Assembly (NCBI GenBank): GCA_021904315.1
Contig: CM038915.1
Location: forward strand, 17,608,001-17,672,000
Direction: 5' to 3'
Source: Sphagnum magellanicum
Taxonomy: Eukaryota; Streptophyta; Sphagnopsida; Sphagnales; Sphagnaceae
DNA: 64,000 bases
The notes under the pieces were generated by a model. It did no database searches and was not told the origin of the DNA. It worked only from the letters and a program-made list of their open reading frames with translations. Below, piece by piece: positions 24,736 through 37,892 of this stretch. Position numbers and translations under genes: made by a program. How positions within the stretch are numbered: the first letter of the stretch is position 1; every line of letters begins with the position of its first letter.

Positions 24736-26475
24736 TTAAATAAATTACAAATTTTTGCGTTCAAATCATTCACACAAAGTAATTCCATTAAACAAATATT
24801 GCAATATGTAAGAGGTGTTGCAATAACAAAAAACACACAAATCATCAAAGCCATCCAAGATTTTTTTATGAAAACAAAGAATGAACAAAAACTTCGCATT
24901 GTAGCATACAATGCAAATGCAACATTATTGGTAGGTGGAACAACTATTCATTCTTTATTGGGCTTGTCCATTGACAAACTTGCCATTGTAAGTAAATCTA
25001 GTTCAATAATAAACATTTGGCCGACTATAGATTTCATGATTATTGATGAAATTTCAATGGTCAATTGCAACATGCATGATAGAATGCATTTGAAATTACA
25101 AAAATAAAAATTTAACATATTACAATTTGGTGGGATGAGCATAATGTTCATGGGGATTTTTTACAATTTCCAACCATCACTAATACACCACTTTATTCAA
25201 CAAACATCCAACCAACCTTTGCATTTACAAAACAAACCCAAAAAAAAATCATAGGTAAAAGTTTGTGAGAAATCTACATTTGTCCTAATAGCATCATATT
25301 AACAAAACAAATGCGATAAAACAAAGACATTCAATATGCATCTATTTTAGAAAATATTAGAAATAGCAAAATTTCTACTTCAAACTTTGAATTATTTAAA
25401 ACATGATTCCTTTCCAATTTGAAAATATATTTATTTGAATATCCATGGAAGATAGCAACCTTCATAGTTCCTTGGAATGAATTACACAATTCCATTAATC
25501 ATCATTATTCACAAGCATTAAAACCAAAATGTTACATAATTTTAGCTACTAACACTTACATAAAAACATTTGATACGTAATGACATCCAATACATTATAA
25601 GGCAAACGATGCCAACAAGTAAAACTCAAAGTTGAATACCATTTTAAAAAAATTATAAAGGAATGTAAATTATAATCATCGAAAATTTATATCCAAAAAG
25701 AGGAATTGTTAATGGAACAATTGGTCATGTCCAAAATATTACAGTCACAAAATCGCATTGGATTCAATATGATGAATTGATGCACCCACCCGTTAATGTT
25801 TTTATTGATTTTAATGAAGTCATACAATATCATGAAATTTTACAAGACATAACTCTCAAAGGTCTATCCAAAAATGTGATACTAATAGCACCCATAAATA
25901 AAAGTTTCTAATATCATCATTTCATACAAGAATCAAACACCTTCAAAACTTTTAATATTAGTTGATATCAACTACCACTTGCACCAGCTTTTTATTTGAC
26001 TGACTTTAAAGTGCAAGGGCAAACATTTGAACATTTCATCATAGACCTTTGCCAACCACTTAACAATGTGCAACTTAATATGAACAACATATATATAACA
26101 TTATCACGTCTATATTCTTTAAATGGGTTTGTGATTTTACGAAATATCACTATTCAAGACATATGTAAAGCTAATTTCAAAATAGGGTCACTAGAAATGA
26201 CATCTACAGTGAAATCAAAAATTGAACAAATGAACACACCCAGATGTCATAATGAAAACAAACAAATGCAACATGAATTCTGTAAAAAAAAATTTGACAA
26301 CATTATTGAAAGAGATGATGATTCAAATGATGTCACAAATGATGATGCCATACATTATTGGCATGAAGAATTTCAATTAATAAAAGAAAATGAAAACAAA
26401 CTTTTTAATCCACATGGATGGTTAATTGACCAACATTTGGGAACATCTATGCAAATTTGTATAAAAATAAATTAA
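24736..26475 (+). pseudogene. PIF1-type helicase remnant (Helitron RepHel C-terminal half)
   Basis: Decayed superfamily 1 helicase of the PIF1 class, the type found at the C-terminus of Helitron rolling-circle transposon proteins. The reading begins around LNKLQIFAFKSF (24,736). The Walker A site, normally GxxGTGKT, reads GVAITKNT, so it is destroyed. Next come AYNANATLLVGGTTIHSLLG (24,904-24,963), typical of motif Ia, and an intact Walker B FMIIDEISM (about 25,034-25,060). A frameshift near 25,150 moves the GDFLQFP box to another frame. Later blocks read GIVNGTIGHVQNI (25,704 on) and VQGQTFEHFIIDL with ITLSRLYSLNGFVILR (26,008-26,150), the C-terminal PIF1 motifs. Several stops and shifts separate these blocks. 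The Rep nuclease half is not upstream; a Helitron N-terminal fragment lies 15 kb downstream instead. Confidence 0.88.
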
Positions 26476-26930
26476 AATGCATAGGATATGAACAACACAC
26501 TTATGTAATCGTTGGAACAATAAACAAAATTGTAAAAAAATCCCTTCAACACCTTTTTATCAATAACAATCACCAAATCTTAATCAAAATACACATTTCC
26601 ATTCCCAATTCACATTGTGCAATGTATGATTAAAAAAAACCATTGACCAAAACACTACCTACTGATATTATAAAATTATTAAATTTTTTGACAATGTTGA
26701 ATGTTCATTATATAAATATGCAAATGTCATGTAGCAAATAGATAGTTCATAATGTGGTCTTTTTGCAATAGCATACGCAATAAATATAGCATGTGGGATT
26801 GATCCAAAAAAGTCTGAATATATTTTATCACAAATGCAATTACATTTACAAAATAGTATAAATGGAAAATATATTATTTCTTTCCCAACATTAACCTTGT
26901 CAAATTGATATCATCTTAGTAATATTTTAT
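26410..26930 (+). pseudogene. Ulp1-like (C48-type) cysteine protease domain remnant fused after the helicase
   Basis: Continuing from the helicase, the translation gives GWLIDQH (about 26,416-26,436), resembling the start of Ulp1-like domains. After a stop and shifts it gives a weak NNHQILIKIH stretch, then AMYD followed by a stop, and finally QIDSS-stop-CGLFAIAYAINIACGIDP (CGLFA at 26,753-26,767), then SQMQLHLQNSI. The Q...CGLFAIA pattern matches the oxyanion glutamine and catalytic cysteine block of Ulp1/SENP-type proteases and of the related proteases carried by many transposons. The aspartate in AMYD could be the acidic member of the triad. Stops show that it is dead. What such a protease would cut is unknown. 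It could alternatively be a separate transposon lying next to the helicase by chance, but the spacing and the shared direction favour one original protein. Confidence 0.7.
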
Positions 26931-28820
26931 AAGCAATAAGAAATAATTATGCATGTCAAATATTAAAAATTTGGCCTCCACAATCTATAATATATATAAC
27001 AATTTCATCATAATTTTTACCTAAATCACAAGGACAATATGAATAGCCAGGCTATGAGGTGCAGTTGACCTAGACTCCATTCAGTCAATAGAAAGGGAAA
27101 ACAAAAAAAAAACCAAAAGAGAGGATAAATAGAGTGCACCATTGCCATAGTGATGATGCATAGCTCACATTATTATGTTACATACAATATTGTAATGAGT
27201 TCTCCGCTTTTGAAAACAATTCCATAAAGACAACATTGAATGTTAAATTCTAAATGAATCAACAGTTGCTTGTTGTGAGTGTGAGGATCATCCACTCCTT
27301 TGATAGTGAATGTGCCAATGTCCTTTTTGGAAGTATAGTTTTGGTGAGTCATAAATCCTTATTGCTCCTATGTGTGCAAGATACACACCTCAAAAGAAAG
27401 TTGGTATGTGAAATTATTTTGTCCCATTTTGAAATGAACCAAATTGTTATTGGAGGAGCATTATGGGGTGTTAAAAGTACTAATGTTTTAGTAAGTGAAA
27501 ATTAAATCTCATATTCTAAAATCAATGAAAGTGAAAATAAATTCATGGACAATCTATATGAGCATGTATTATTAATGTTTGATAACTAATTACTTTTTAA
27601 ACAATTTATTTATTGTCATTGGTAGTGCGAAATAACGTGGAGCCCAAGTTGTTTTATTAAAAAAAAGTAAACCTTGTGCCAGATTCTTTACCTCACTCTA
27701 ATTCACCTCAAAACTGGGAAGGAAAAAAAAAAAAAAAAAACTAAAAATTATGATTTACATAAATAATTTTTAAATTAAAATAAATAAATAAATAAATAAA
27801 GAGTCCCATAGAAGCAAGCCACACTATGGAATCTGGTTATATTTTATGGGATATATGTAGATGGGTTCTTGGAAAGAGTTATTGGAAGGAACACTCAAAC
27901 CCAAACACTGAAACTAATGAAGAAATAAGTGAATAATATGCCATGTAAGCATATGATTTCGTTGTTTTTCTCCAAGGTTCTGGATGCCCATTACCATTTG
28001 GCAATGAAGATATGAAGCTTAAATGAAAAGAAAGGAGCCAATCACATCCCATCACAATTCTTCTCAATAAATGAAAGATAAAAGCACAGAGCATGTTGTT
28101 AGGTGAAAATGAGTTACACGTAGTATATATAACAATTTGTCAACATAGAGTTGCTGTCCTTCAAGACTTAACAAGCCAGGTCCAAGCAAGTGGATTGAAA
28201 AGCTCAAAGGAATAATAATATTGACATAGTACAATAGCATTTTATACTGAGATTTAATAAAATTTCCTTACTTTGAGGATAGTGGGTGAAAGGAGGCCCA
28301 AAGACAGGGTGACTATTTGGGTGGATTGAATTATGGAATCTGGGAATATCTAGCCAAAAGTAGAATAAAATAATGGAAGTTAAAATGTTAAATGCTCAAA
28401 GGATTGAAAAATGGAAAAAAAGAAAGATTGCAAAAGAGTTAGAATCCAAAAGGATTAATGAAGTAGCCAAGTTTTGATGCCCAACTAGATCTACCCACTT
28501 TAACACATTTTGTCCCCATTAGGCTACAATGTAGCTCTAACAACTTTTGTCGTCATGTAAATAATCATCCTCTTACAATAAGGTTTTATGGTGTTATCAC
28601 TCAAAAAACTTGTATTTTGTTTAGAATGTATATTTAAAGCTTTCACACCACGTGTCCCAAAAATAATTAATTTATACTCAGGATATGATGATTTGATCCT
28701 ATTAAACAATTGTTCTCTTAGGGTCTATGATTTCACTCTTACATCATCTTTTGCACACATATGAAATGAATGAATCATGTCATCCTTTTTTACACTATTG
28801 TATTCCACAACAGATTTGTC
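26931..28820. other. No gene seen
   Basis: AT-rich. Holds a poly-A run (about 27,723-27,740) and an AAAT microsatellite (about 27,777-27,800). An 83-codon frame at 27,254-27,505 has no recognisable motif. The run of A followed by a different composition could mark a retroposed 3' end, but no coding sequence lies in front of it. Confidence 0.4.
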
Positions 28821-28950
28821 CGACTCTCGTGTGTGGTGCAGAATCTGCCTGGAACTCGCCCAGGGCTGACTAGGACCTAGAAAGCACTAGCAAAAGATCG
28901 GTTCCGCAACGCAACCTCAAGAGGAGGAACCCACCAAGGAAGGACCGGCG

Positions 28951-29115
28951 ATGTCTTCGGGAGCCGGAAGCGGTCGTGGTGGTGGTGGTTCCAGTACAGT
29001 GACCCTCGCTCGGTATCAACCTGCCGTATCGAATACGCGGCTGGATTGCAACGCTATTCTCACTTTGATATATGTAAACGCTCTACTCGAGTCCTTCTTG
29101 TGTTTATATAATTAA
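28951..29115 (+). CDS. Short G/C-rich open frame of unknown nature (54 codons)
   Basis: Starts MSSGAGSGRGGGGSSTVTLA and stays open for 54 codons in a block (28,820-29,080) much richer in G+C than its surroundings. The N-terminus is a glycine/serine-rich stretch, then a run containing RYQPAVSNTRLDC. A possible splice donor (TATGTAAAC, near 29,071) could make this the first exon of something larger. It might be a fragment of a host gene, the start of a lost transposon gag, or an upstream open frame in the leader of the receptor kinase gene at 29,458. I do not recognise the family. Low confidence that it is a gene. Confidence 0.25.
   Translation: MSSGAGSGRGGGGSSTVTLARYQPAVSNTRLDCNAILTLIYVNALLESFLCLYN
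29103..29110 (+). promoter_or_regulatory. Possible TATA box of the receptor kinase gene
   Basis: TTTATATAAT about 350 bases before the receptor kinase start codon. A second candidate, TTATATACT, lies at 29,340-29,348, about 110 bases before it. I cannot tell from sequence which is used. Confidence 0.3.
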
Positions 29116-29457
29116 TTGTATATCGTCGGTATATAAGCTGCCCATGTCAGCAAACAATCGGTAGGGGGGAGGGAAGGGGAATTAGAGACGAAGAAGAACT
29201 GCAAACATCTATATATCACATAAGGGTGAACTTGAGTTGCTTGAATTTGTTGTGCAGTGTACAGCGCCTCTAGAGACGAGCGTAGTTTGAAGGACCTGAT
29301 CCTGTTATTATAATCGAGCTCATGTTGTGTAGCCGATTGTTATATACTGATTTTGTCTCACTGACTGACTGACTTACTTCTACTAGACACCCAGCTCTTT
29401 GGAACTTTGGCTCTTCTAAAAGAGGAAAAGAAAAAAAGGGGGATTTAATCGAGGACC

Positions 29458-32400
29458 ATGAGTATCCGAGTCATGAAGCTTGTTCTTTTTGCACTTGTAT
29501 TGCTTTCCAGCGCAGTCTCCAGCAATTGTCAATATATCGTTTATCTCGATAACGAATGTAAGTTTCTCAACAAGCTGATAACGCAGCCTACGTTAATTAA
29601 TTTCAGGATATATATATACATACTCCAGGAGTTCGTTTTTTCAATTGTAAGAATTTGATGGTGAGTCCAGTCAAAGAGTTTGTAGATGTGGATTTTTTTT
29701 TCGAAGTGTTCAAGAATATTACTACATACGTGTGAGTAATGTTCTATCGTGTTTTCTGCTGCAGTGGATGCGTTGCAAGCCATTTTAGGAGATTGGAACC
29801 AGAGCACTCCCAACGTCTCTACAAACTTGCCTGGCTGGTCCAATCAGAACGTCTATCCTTGCTTCTATAGTGCTTGGAAAGGAGTACTTTGCCTGCGATA
29901 TCCCATCCCAAACAGCACCAACATATTGAGTATTGTTGTTGGCTTGTAAGACTTCCTACTACCTGCTACAGCATTGTAAAGAACTTTTCAAATTTTCTCC
30001 GTGCAATACATGTCCAACGACGCTCCCTTGGCAAAAATACCCTTTTGAAATGGAAGTGAAACTTCCACTCTCGGGAAGATCCTAATTTGATTTGGAAAGG
30101 ACCTTCCATTTTTGTGGTTAGTTTCAGTTTTGACAATTCAATGTGGGTGGTGGTGGATGAGCAGGAGTTTGGATGATGCTTCTATAGTGGGCACTTTGCC
30201 ACCAGCGATAGGAAACCTGACAAATCTTGCCACCTTGTAAGTTTGTGAAGATAGTTGAAATCATGAGCACCGAAGTTAATATTTTAGAAATGCAAATTCA
30301 AATTCTATAATAATTATAATGATTACAACTAGACTAATAATTGTCTCCACAGGAAGACAAACAATGGGTACAGAAAGTCATCAAGAACCCTCTGGGGTAC
30401 TTCTCTCTGAAAAGTGTGTAAAAGAGCTGCATTTTGTGTTCTTTCAGCTGTTGGAGTTCATATTTTAGAAATGAACCATGAAAACTTCTTTTGACAAATT
30501 TGTGGGACATGAATATTTTTTGCAGAAGTTTGACAAACAACCCAGGGCTTGCTGGTCCCATTCCTGCAGAGATTAATAACTTGCCATCTTTGCAGATTTT
30601 GTAAGAAAATCTTATCAAATAACTTGGTTCTCACTCCACAACACTTCGTTGAAAATACATGTTACTTGTTCGCAGGCTAGGATTAACATTGACATTAATA
30701 TCCTTTGTTTCTACTTGTTTGACGATAATGTCATCTATTGCACGAACATAATTTCTTAATTTTAGAGTATTAAAACAGAATGAATATTGTGCACATCAAT
30801 AATTGACAGTTTTGTTTTGTTTTCCTCCAGGGATCTACACAATAACAATTTCAATGGAACCATTCCAGACTTCACAAACGTTTGGAACCTGCAAGAGTTG
30901 TAAGTCTAAATTTCCCTTGAAATAAACCATTTTGCCGGTGTGTGATGTTTGCCATACCTAATCACAATAACCTTGTAGTCAGATACCAATTTTAACCGCT
31001 TATTGCTGTTTTTAGGGTTTGGGGGCCCTTTCTAAACCTGAGACCTTAAACATGGAAATGCTGAGCCCTAAACCAACAATAGTGGGTAATGCCCAAAAAA
31101 TAATTCAGGGAGAATTGTATTTGGATGAAAGGGCAAGAATATCATCTTACAACATACATATAATATAATCAGATGGAATATGATATTTTGGGCATGGATG
31201 TAAAGCTACAAACAATGTAAGAAATTGCAAGTACATGATATTTGAAATGTTCACTTTCTTGTATCTAACTTTGGGAAAAGAGGAGGAAGAAAACAAGGTA
31301 GCAAAGAGATAGGTTTAGTTTTGGACTACATTAACTCAATTCTAGATATTCTGCATGATTATTGTCCCTTTTCACATTGAAGAGAGTGAAGAGATGGAAC
31401 TAATTCATTTTTGCTCATATTTCAGAGACTTGAGTGGGAATAAATTCACTGGGGAGATCCCGAACTTTGGTAGCTTGCAATTGTTGCAAACTCTTCAACT
31501 GTCTGGGAATCAATTATCTGGGCAAAGTCCAGTATTCCTTAATAGCAGCACATCACAAGGCCTTGCGAATTTAACAGGTCTAACAACCTTGTAAGATGAA
31601 GTTTCACCACCCAAGTAAACAAATGACATTACCATGTTTCTTGGTGTATGCGGTCTTGTTTGAGAATTTAATATCTGGCCTCAAGTTTACCAGGTGTAAT
31701 TCCATAGTAAATGTGTATTGAGTGATTTCTTGCAACTTTCGGTCTACTTAAAATCAAGTCTTGTTGGAATGTGCCCATTGCTAAATTACAATATATTTGT
31801 TGAAGGTGTACATATATTTGGATTCTAAGCATTCAACTTTGTCATGTAGGGATCTGTCAAATAATCAGTTGTCTGGACTACCACCTGACCTTACAACAAT
31901 GCCCACACTTCAATACTTGTGAGTGACTATTACTAGAACTATAAAGTATTGTAACATTTTGGAATTTTCCTTTTCTTTTGGGTTCCATCCCTGGTTACCT
32001 TTTCAAACAAGTCATGCAACATCTAAAATTGGACATTAAATTAGAATGCTCAAATCAGGTGGGTGTTTGTTCATGTGTGTGGATCCATATATAACACTAC
32101 ATATATAAGTATTTTGCTCTTTATAATGATAAACCTTATCTAGAGAGCAAAGAAATTGCAAATTTGCTAAAGATGGCAAGACACATGTTAATGGGGACTG
32201 CAAATGATTAGAATGGCTGAAATTTTCCCAATTTATCCTGCCATTTGAATCTTGGAATTGTGATAGGCACGAGTATTGTTAGATTTTTGTATGTTCTTAA
32301 TCTGTTATGGCTCTTAGATGGTTGTAGCTTGAAAATATTTAATTGGTCACATGTGTATCCATTCTTTTTAACAACTAATTTCTAAGAAATGAAACATCAA

Positions 32401-35400
32401 AATTCTTTTGCAATAATGTGTTCTTCATCTCAATTAACACACAACCAAAAACCACATGTACACATTATATATATATATTTAAAAACATGATTAAGAACCT
32501 CATTATCAGCTTAGGAATATTAAATAGTCTTTTGATTTAGGCTTCTATGTGGAACATGAATTTGGTTAGATGCATTTTTTGATTTTGACCAAATTGTCCA
32601 ATTGAGAAGATATGTTTCTTACTACTTTTTAACTTGGTCCCTTCTTTTGAATGTCGTTAAATCATTTCATCTAATTGTATTGGAAATGCAAATTATTTTT
32701 CAGGAATTTAAGTATCAACAACTTTGGTGGTCCTATAGATCCTGCATTGATCTTCAATCAAGCTTCCAAGTTGAAAGTGTTAGATTTATCACGAAATAAT
32801 TTTTGTGGCCCCTTGCCCAACCTGAGTTTATTCTCCACATCTCTGCAACAATTGTGAGTTCACATTGCTTGTTCCTCACTGGTCATTTGAAGTTGATATT
32901 TCAATAGAGTTTGTATGAAAACCTCTAATTAATGTATCCATATGAAACCAAATTTTTTATAGATTTGTCTTCATGTGTTACATTAGGGATTTGAGTTACA
33001 ATGGGTTCAATTCACCACAAGTTCCTACTTCGCTTTTTGAATTCAATCAACTACAAACATTGTAAGTACATGCTTTTCCCAAGCCTTTTGTTTTCTATGA
33101 ATATGATGAACTAACCCTTGTGACAAATGACTTTTTTTATTCTATGTACTTCCCCAACAAGATCAAGTTTAGATTATTAATTGTTGAATTTACTTTTGAG
33201 ATAGTAAATGGACATTATATGATATAACAATCTCACATCACTTGAGACGGTAGTGGGTGGTTTGTGATTGGTTCCTTACAATATATATGATTTGATCATT
33301 GTGTAGTTGTGTTTTAAGTGTCATAATTATTGGTTGACATTGTTCATTGTTCTGTAAATGCAATTTAAATTTATTGATAATGTTTTTTTTAGCTTTTAAG
33401 ATTGAATCAAACATTGTTGTTTGATATTTGGCACATCATTTGATCTCATATTTAACTTAAATTAAAATATTAAAGTTATGGGTATTGTTATATTTGCAGA
33501 GCACTAAGTGGATGTGGCTTAATTGGTTCATTTCCATATCAATTACCAAGTTCCCTTCCACAATTACAAACCATGTAAGAAGTTTTCAACCTTGGTTCCA
33601 GTTGATGGACATGTGTATATGTAGTTTGAAGAAATTCAAAGATTGAATTTATAAATCACATCCATATTATTTCAATTTTCTTGATCTAAATGTGTAGGTC
33701 ACAAAAAAACAAACTAACTTTATATATATATTATATGATTCACCTTAAGATATATTATGTTATAATTTACCATTTTAAATATAAAACAAAAGGTTCATAA
33801 TCCTTTAAACCAATTTTGACCTAAATATGGTTTCTAACAATTACTTAACAAGCAACCTTTTTTTAAAGATTTTGAGTTGGTTATAATAAGTAGTGTGTAG
33901 TATGATTTAATAGGATGATTTGAATCACAACCACTTTTTAAATAACCAAAAGTTTACATTGTTGGGGGTATTGGCTCAAAACTTACCTAATGCAATTTTT
34001 TTCTCCAATTAATTCTTTTAGGAATCTTGACAACAACAATTTCAATGGGACCTTATACATAGGAAACATTTCAAGCTTGAGAAGGAAGTCGCCCAATGGC
34101 AGTATTAGTGGGAATTTACAATCCTTAAATCTTACAAAAACAAATATTCCATATGTTGATTACAACTCATCCGACATCACAGATGTGACTACTACTATCA
34201 TGTAAGTAGATATTTTGATCACTTCCAAAGGTAGCCAACATAGATTGTGCTTGTCACCTTAATTTCTAATTTATTGATCTAAATACTAAATGTCAAAGGT
34301 AGGTTCTATACATGTATGAACATAATGTGATTAAAAAATATGAAATTATTTACTCACATGTATTTTTATCTTTTTGAACACGAATGACCTGTTAAAATAA
34401 TACAAGATTTAACATCATTTGTAAAATATGTATTCAATACATGTCATTTGATATCAAATGATTGTTATTTTTGTTTACAGCCTTCAAAACAATCCATATT
34501 GTTCACAAACACCATTGCAAACAAATGGGCAAAGTTGTTATTGTGCACAATATTGTCTTCTTATACCTGGTTAGTACCTATGTTGAATAAAACTCTATTA
34601 TATATAATTTGGTTTCCATTGTATATTTAATTGATAATAAATACAATGGTATTTTTTTATACATGTACTAGATTTATGAATATCAATATGTTGTAATACA
34701 TATTTCTACAACAAATATTATTCAATTTCGAAATGTCTTAATGAAACCACTGATCAAACATATACTAGCAAGAATAGTTCACTGTAAAAAAATAGACTGG
34801 AATGTAGGTGATTAAGTTCTTAAATAGTTTCTAAAGAGCTTAGATTTTATGAAACTTTTGTCAATTGTCAAAGTTCATACAAATGTGTGGTTTCATTTCT
34901 TATAGACACAAGCAACAACAATACTCGAAAGGTGATTATAATTTCAACAAGTGCAAGTAGTATTGTACTAGCACTTGTCATTGCCATCACCACTTGCTTG
35001 TTTTGGAGGAGTAGTCAAAGACAACGGTACCTATTACTTCAACTTCATGAAAGTAAGTGAATTTGCGTGCAAACTTATCTTTCATTGACATTGATTTTTT
35101 TACTTATATTAATGATTTCATAAAAACTAGAGACATCACCTAAATCACAAAGTGTTTATCAAAAGCGTGGGACCTAATTTTGATGAACACATATGTCCAA
35201 ATTTGAATATTATTGTTAAATGATCTTGTTTTTTATTCATTTTTGGGCATATTGATAAAAGAATACATGACACATGACTTCACGAATTTAACCTATGTTT
35301 TTGTTTAATCATTTGGCATTTTATAGAATTTGCACAACATGAAGTTCAACCTACAATCTTTGGATACATTGAACTCAAGGTTGCTACGAGAGATTTTCAT

Positions 35401-37385
35401 CCAACTATGAAGCTAGGTGAAGGGAGCTTTGGTGTTGTTTATAAGGTAACTTGTTTAAAAAATAATATGACATATTGAAAATTTTAACATTTCATATAAA
35501 AAATTTGTTTCAAAAATTAATGTCATGTAATTTGAATCATTGATCATTGGTATTTTTGACAATGCCAAATACATTAGTATTGGGAAGGTAAAATTTATGG
35601 TACTTATGCATTGATCACATTGAAACATTTTTCAAAATATGTATTTATTGTCATGGTGAATAATGTTTTTATTTGATTCTACCAGGGAATATTTGCAAAT
35701 GGGGTAGAAGTGGCAATAAAACAATTGTTCATGAAAAACCAAGAAAACATAGATGAGTTTCTTAATGAAGTTGTTACCATCAGTGGAGTGAAACACCGAA
35801 ATTTAGTGAAATTAAAAGGTTGTTGCTTACGTCACAACAAAAGACTATTGGTATATGAATATCTTGAAAATGGGGATTTGGCCAATTTGTTATTTGGTGA
35901 GTTTTTTAACTTTGACAAATATTTTCACACTTCCACCATTTTCTCTTTTTCCTTTCATTTTTATGTCTAACCATATTCATTAATGGTAGGACTTTAAGTT
36001 TCTATTACACACATTTTCATATTCAATCAATAGAAGAGATGTAAATTTTAATTAAATCAACCTTTGTGATGTTTTTCTAGGTGGAGAAAATGGTAGAGAA
36101 GTTTTGTTTTGGCCAACACGATTCAACATTTGTCTAGGAATTGCTCGTGGTTTGTATTACCTTCACGACATTTCTCAACCACGAATTATACATCGAGACA
36201 TCAAAGCAAGCAATATTTTGCTTGACAAGAATTTGCAACCCAAAATTGCAGATTTTGGGTTGGCCTTTTTATTTCCAGATGACAAAAGTCACATTAGTAC
36301 AATGCACGTTGCAGGCACAAAGTGAGTTACATTGATTTATTGGCATTTAAATTTTCAATACATATTTTTACTCAAGTTCATCATTTATTTACTTATGTGT
36401 AATGTGGTCATTCCTGCAGGGGTTATTTAGCACCTGAATATGCAACTCGTGGCCAACTCACTGTAAAAGTTGATGTTTATAGTTTCGGGGTTTTACTTCT
36501 TGAGATTATAAGTGGAAGAAAGAATATAGATCACAACTTCCCACTAGAAGATATATATCTTGTCGAAAAAGTAAGGTTTTTATAACTATATAATATGTCG
36601 ATCCATTCAAATGTTAATTAAATAGGTTGGTTTACATGGTTTTTTAAACAATGATGGTTTTACAATTTTTCATAGCTATTAATTTCAAATCTTTTTATTT
36701 TGAAATATACTTGAAATATAGATGTCACAAAATTACTTAAATTAGTGTCAAAAGTAAAATAGTTAGATATTGGCCTACAAATGTGCCATTCATAGTGGAT
36801 GAATTTGTTATGTGAATGTACTTTTGGTTTCATACGGTGGACCTAATTATGGATACACATGGGAGAGAAAATTAAAATAAAAGATGGATTCATTATTTAT
36901 CATTTATACATCAAAATGAAAAATCCACTAATGAAAATTGATATTAATAAAATTATGAACTATTTTGTAGATGGAAAATTGACCAAAGAATGTGGTTTGT
37001 GTAGGCTTGGAGATTGCATAGGGAAGGCAATTTAATTGACATCATGGATCAAAATCTCCATTTACTCAATGATGAAACCATTCAAGCACAACGACTATTA
37101 AACATAGCTCTTTTGTGTTTGTTAAATGATGGAGAGAGGCGACCTTCTATGGCTCGTGTGGTCGCAATGTTACAAGGGGAAGTGGATTCAGGGATTGTGG
37201 AAAATGATTTAGCATTAGGAAGATCAAATATGACATTGCCTCCAAGTTCATTATTTAGTTTAGAATCTGAATTGGAACTTTCCAATATTTCTAAAGGCTC
37301 AGAAACTAGTTCATTAGTGCTTTATAATCATTTAAATGCTAGTATGAATGCAACAAGCAACAACATTGAGCACCTTCACTATTAA
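29458..37385 (+). CDS. LRR receptor-like serine/threonine kinase, 18 exons, 849 residues
   Basis: Single-pass plasma-membrane receptor kinase; ligand unknown. Exons: 29458-29557, 29765-29945, 30165-30236, 30526-30600, 30831-30899, 31426-31590, 31850-31918, 32704-32853, 32987-33061, 33500-33574, 34022-34201, 34481-34569, 34906-35052, 35327-35445, 35686-35896, 36081-36321, 36420-36570, 37005-37385. All introns are GT-AG and phases close to 2,550 bases. Residues 1-24 form a signal peptide. There follow an N-terminal cap ([17 protein letters not shown]), about a dozen LRRs, and a cysteine cluster after QNNPYC. One membrane span lies near 443-466. The kinase has G-loop GEGSFGVV (513-520), Lys534, Glu550, HRD (630-632, an RD kinase), DFG (650-652) and APE (677-679), so it is probably active. 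Exons 3-10 each carry one or two LRRs and share one phase. No malectin domain was seen. The kinase resembles the LRR VIII/CRPK1-like group (from memory of family patterns). The start is the first ATG before the hydrophobic leader. Confidence 0.95.
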
Positions 37386-37459
37386 TGTGCTTACTATAGT
37401 CATAATTACTTTGAATCCCTTGCATTAGATATTGTGGTATTAAGTTTCATCCTTCATTC

Positions 37460-37465
37460 AATAAA
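37460..37465 (+). promoter_or_regulatory. Polyadenylation signal of the receptor kinase gene
   Basis: AATAAA 75 bases after the stop codon, followed by T/G-rich sequence (CTTTAGTTTG), as expected for a plant near-upstream element. Confidence 0.55.
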
Positions 37466-37892
37466 ACTTCTTTAGTTTGTAAATAACGAGGTTTGAGGTG
37501 GAAATAGGGGGTATGGGGTGAAAAAAGGGCCCAAAAACAAGGCCACTTTATTGATTACTGTAACAATTAACAAAAATTTAGTAATTATGCTCATTGTTAT
37601 TTTTTCTAAAATGGACTAAAATATGCTAGCTTTCCATTTCTAACTATATCATATTTTGCTCGTCTACAAAAAAGTGATCACATATTAGAGGAACAAATTG
37701 ATTTTTTTTATAACAAAGACACATGTGTAAGGTAAGGCCTTATGATGACAACATTCTAAAATAAGAGGTTCAAGATGAGGTGATAATTGAGTTCAACTTT
37801 ACATTTTATGAATGTTCATTAGTTAAAGACCTTACCCATCATAAAACAAAAGGTGAAATTATGATGAATCTAAATGTGCATAGATCACATTC
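37466..37892. other. No gene seen
   Basis: Receptor kinase 3' flank. AT-rich with no recognised features. Confidence 0.5.
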
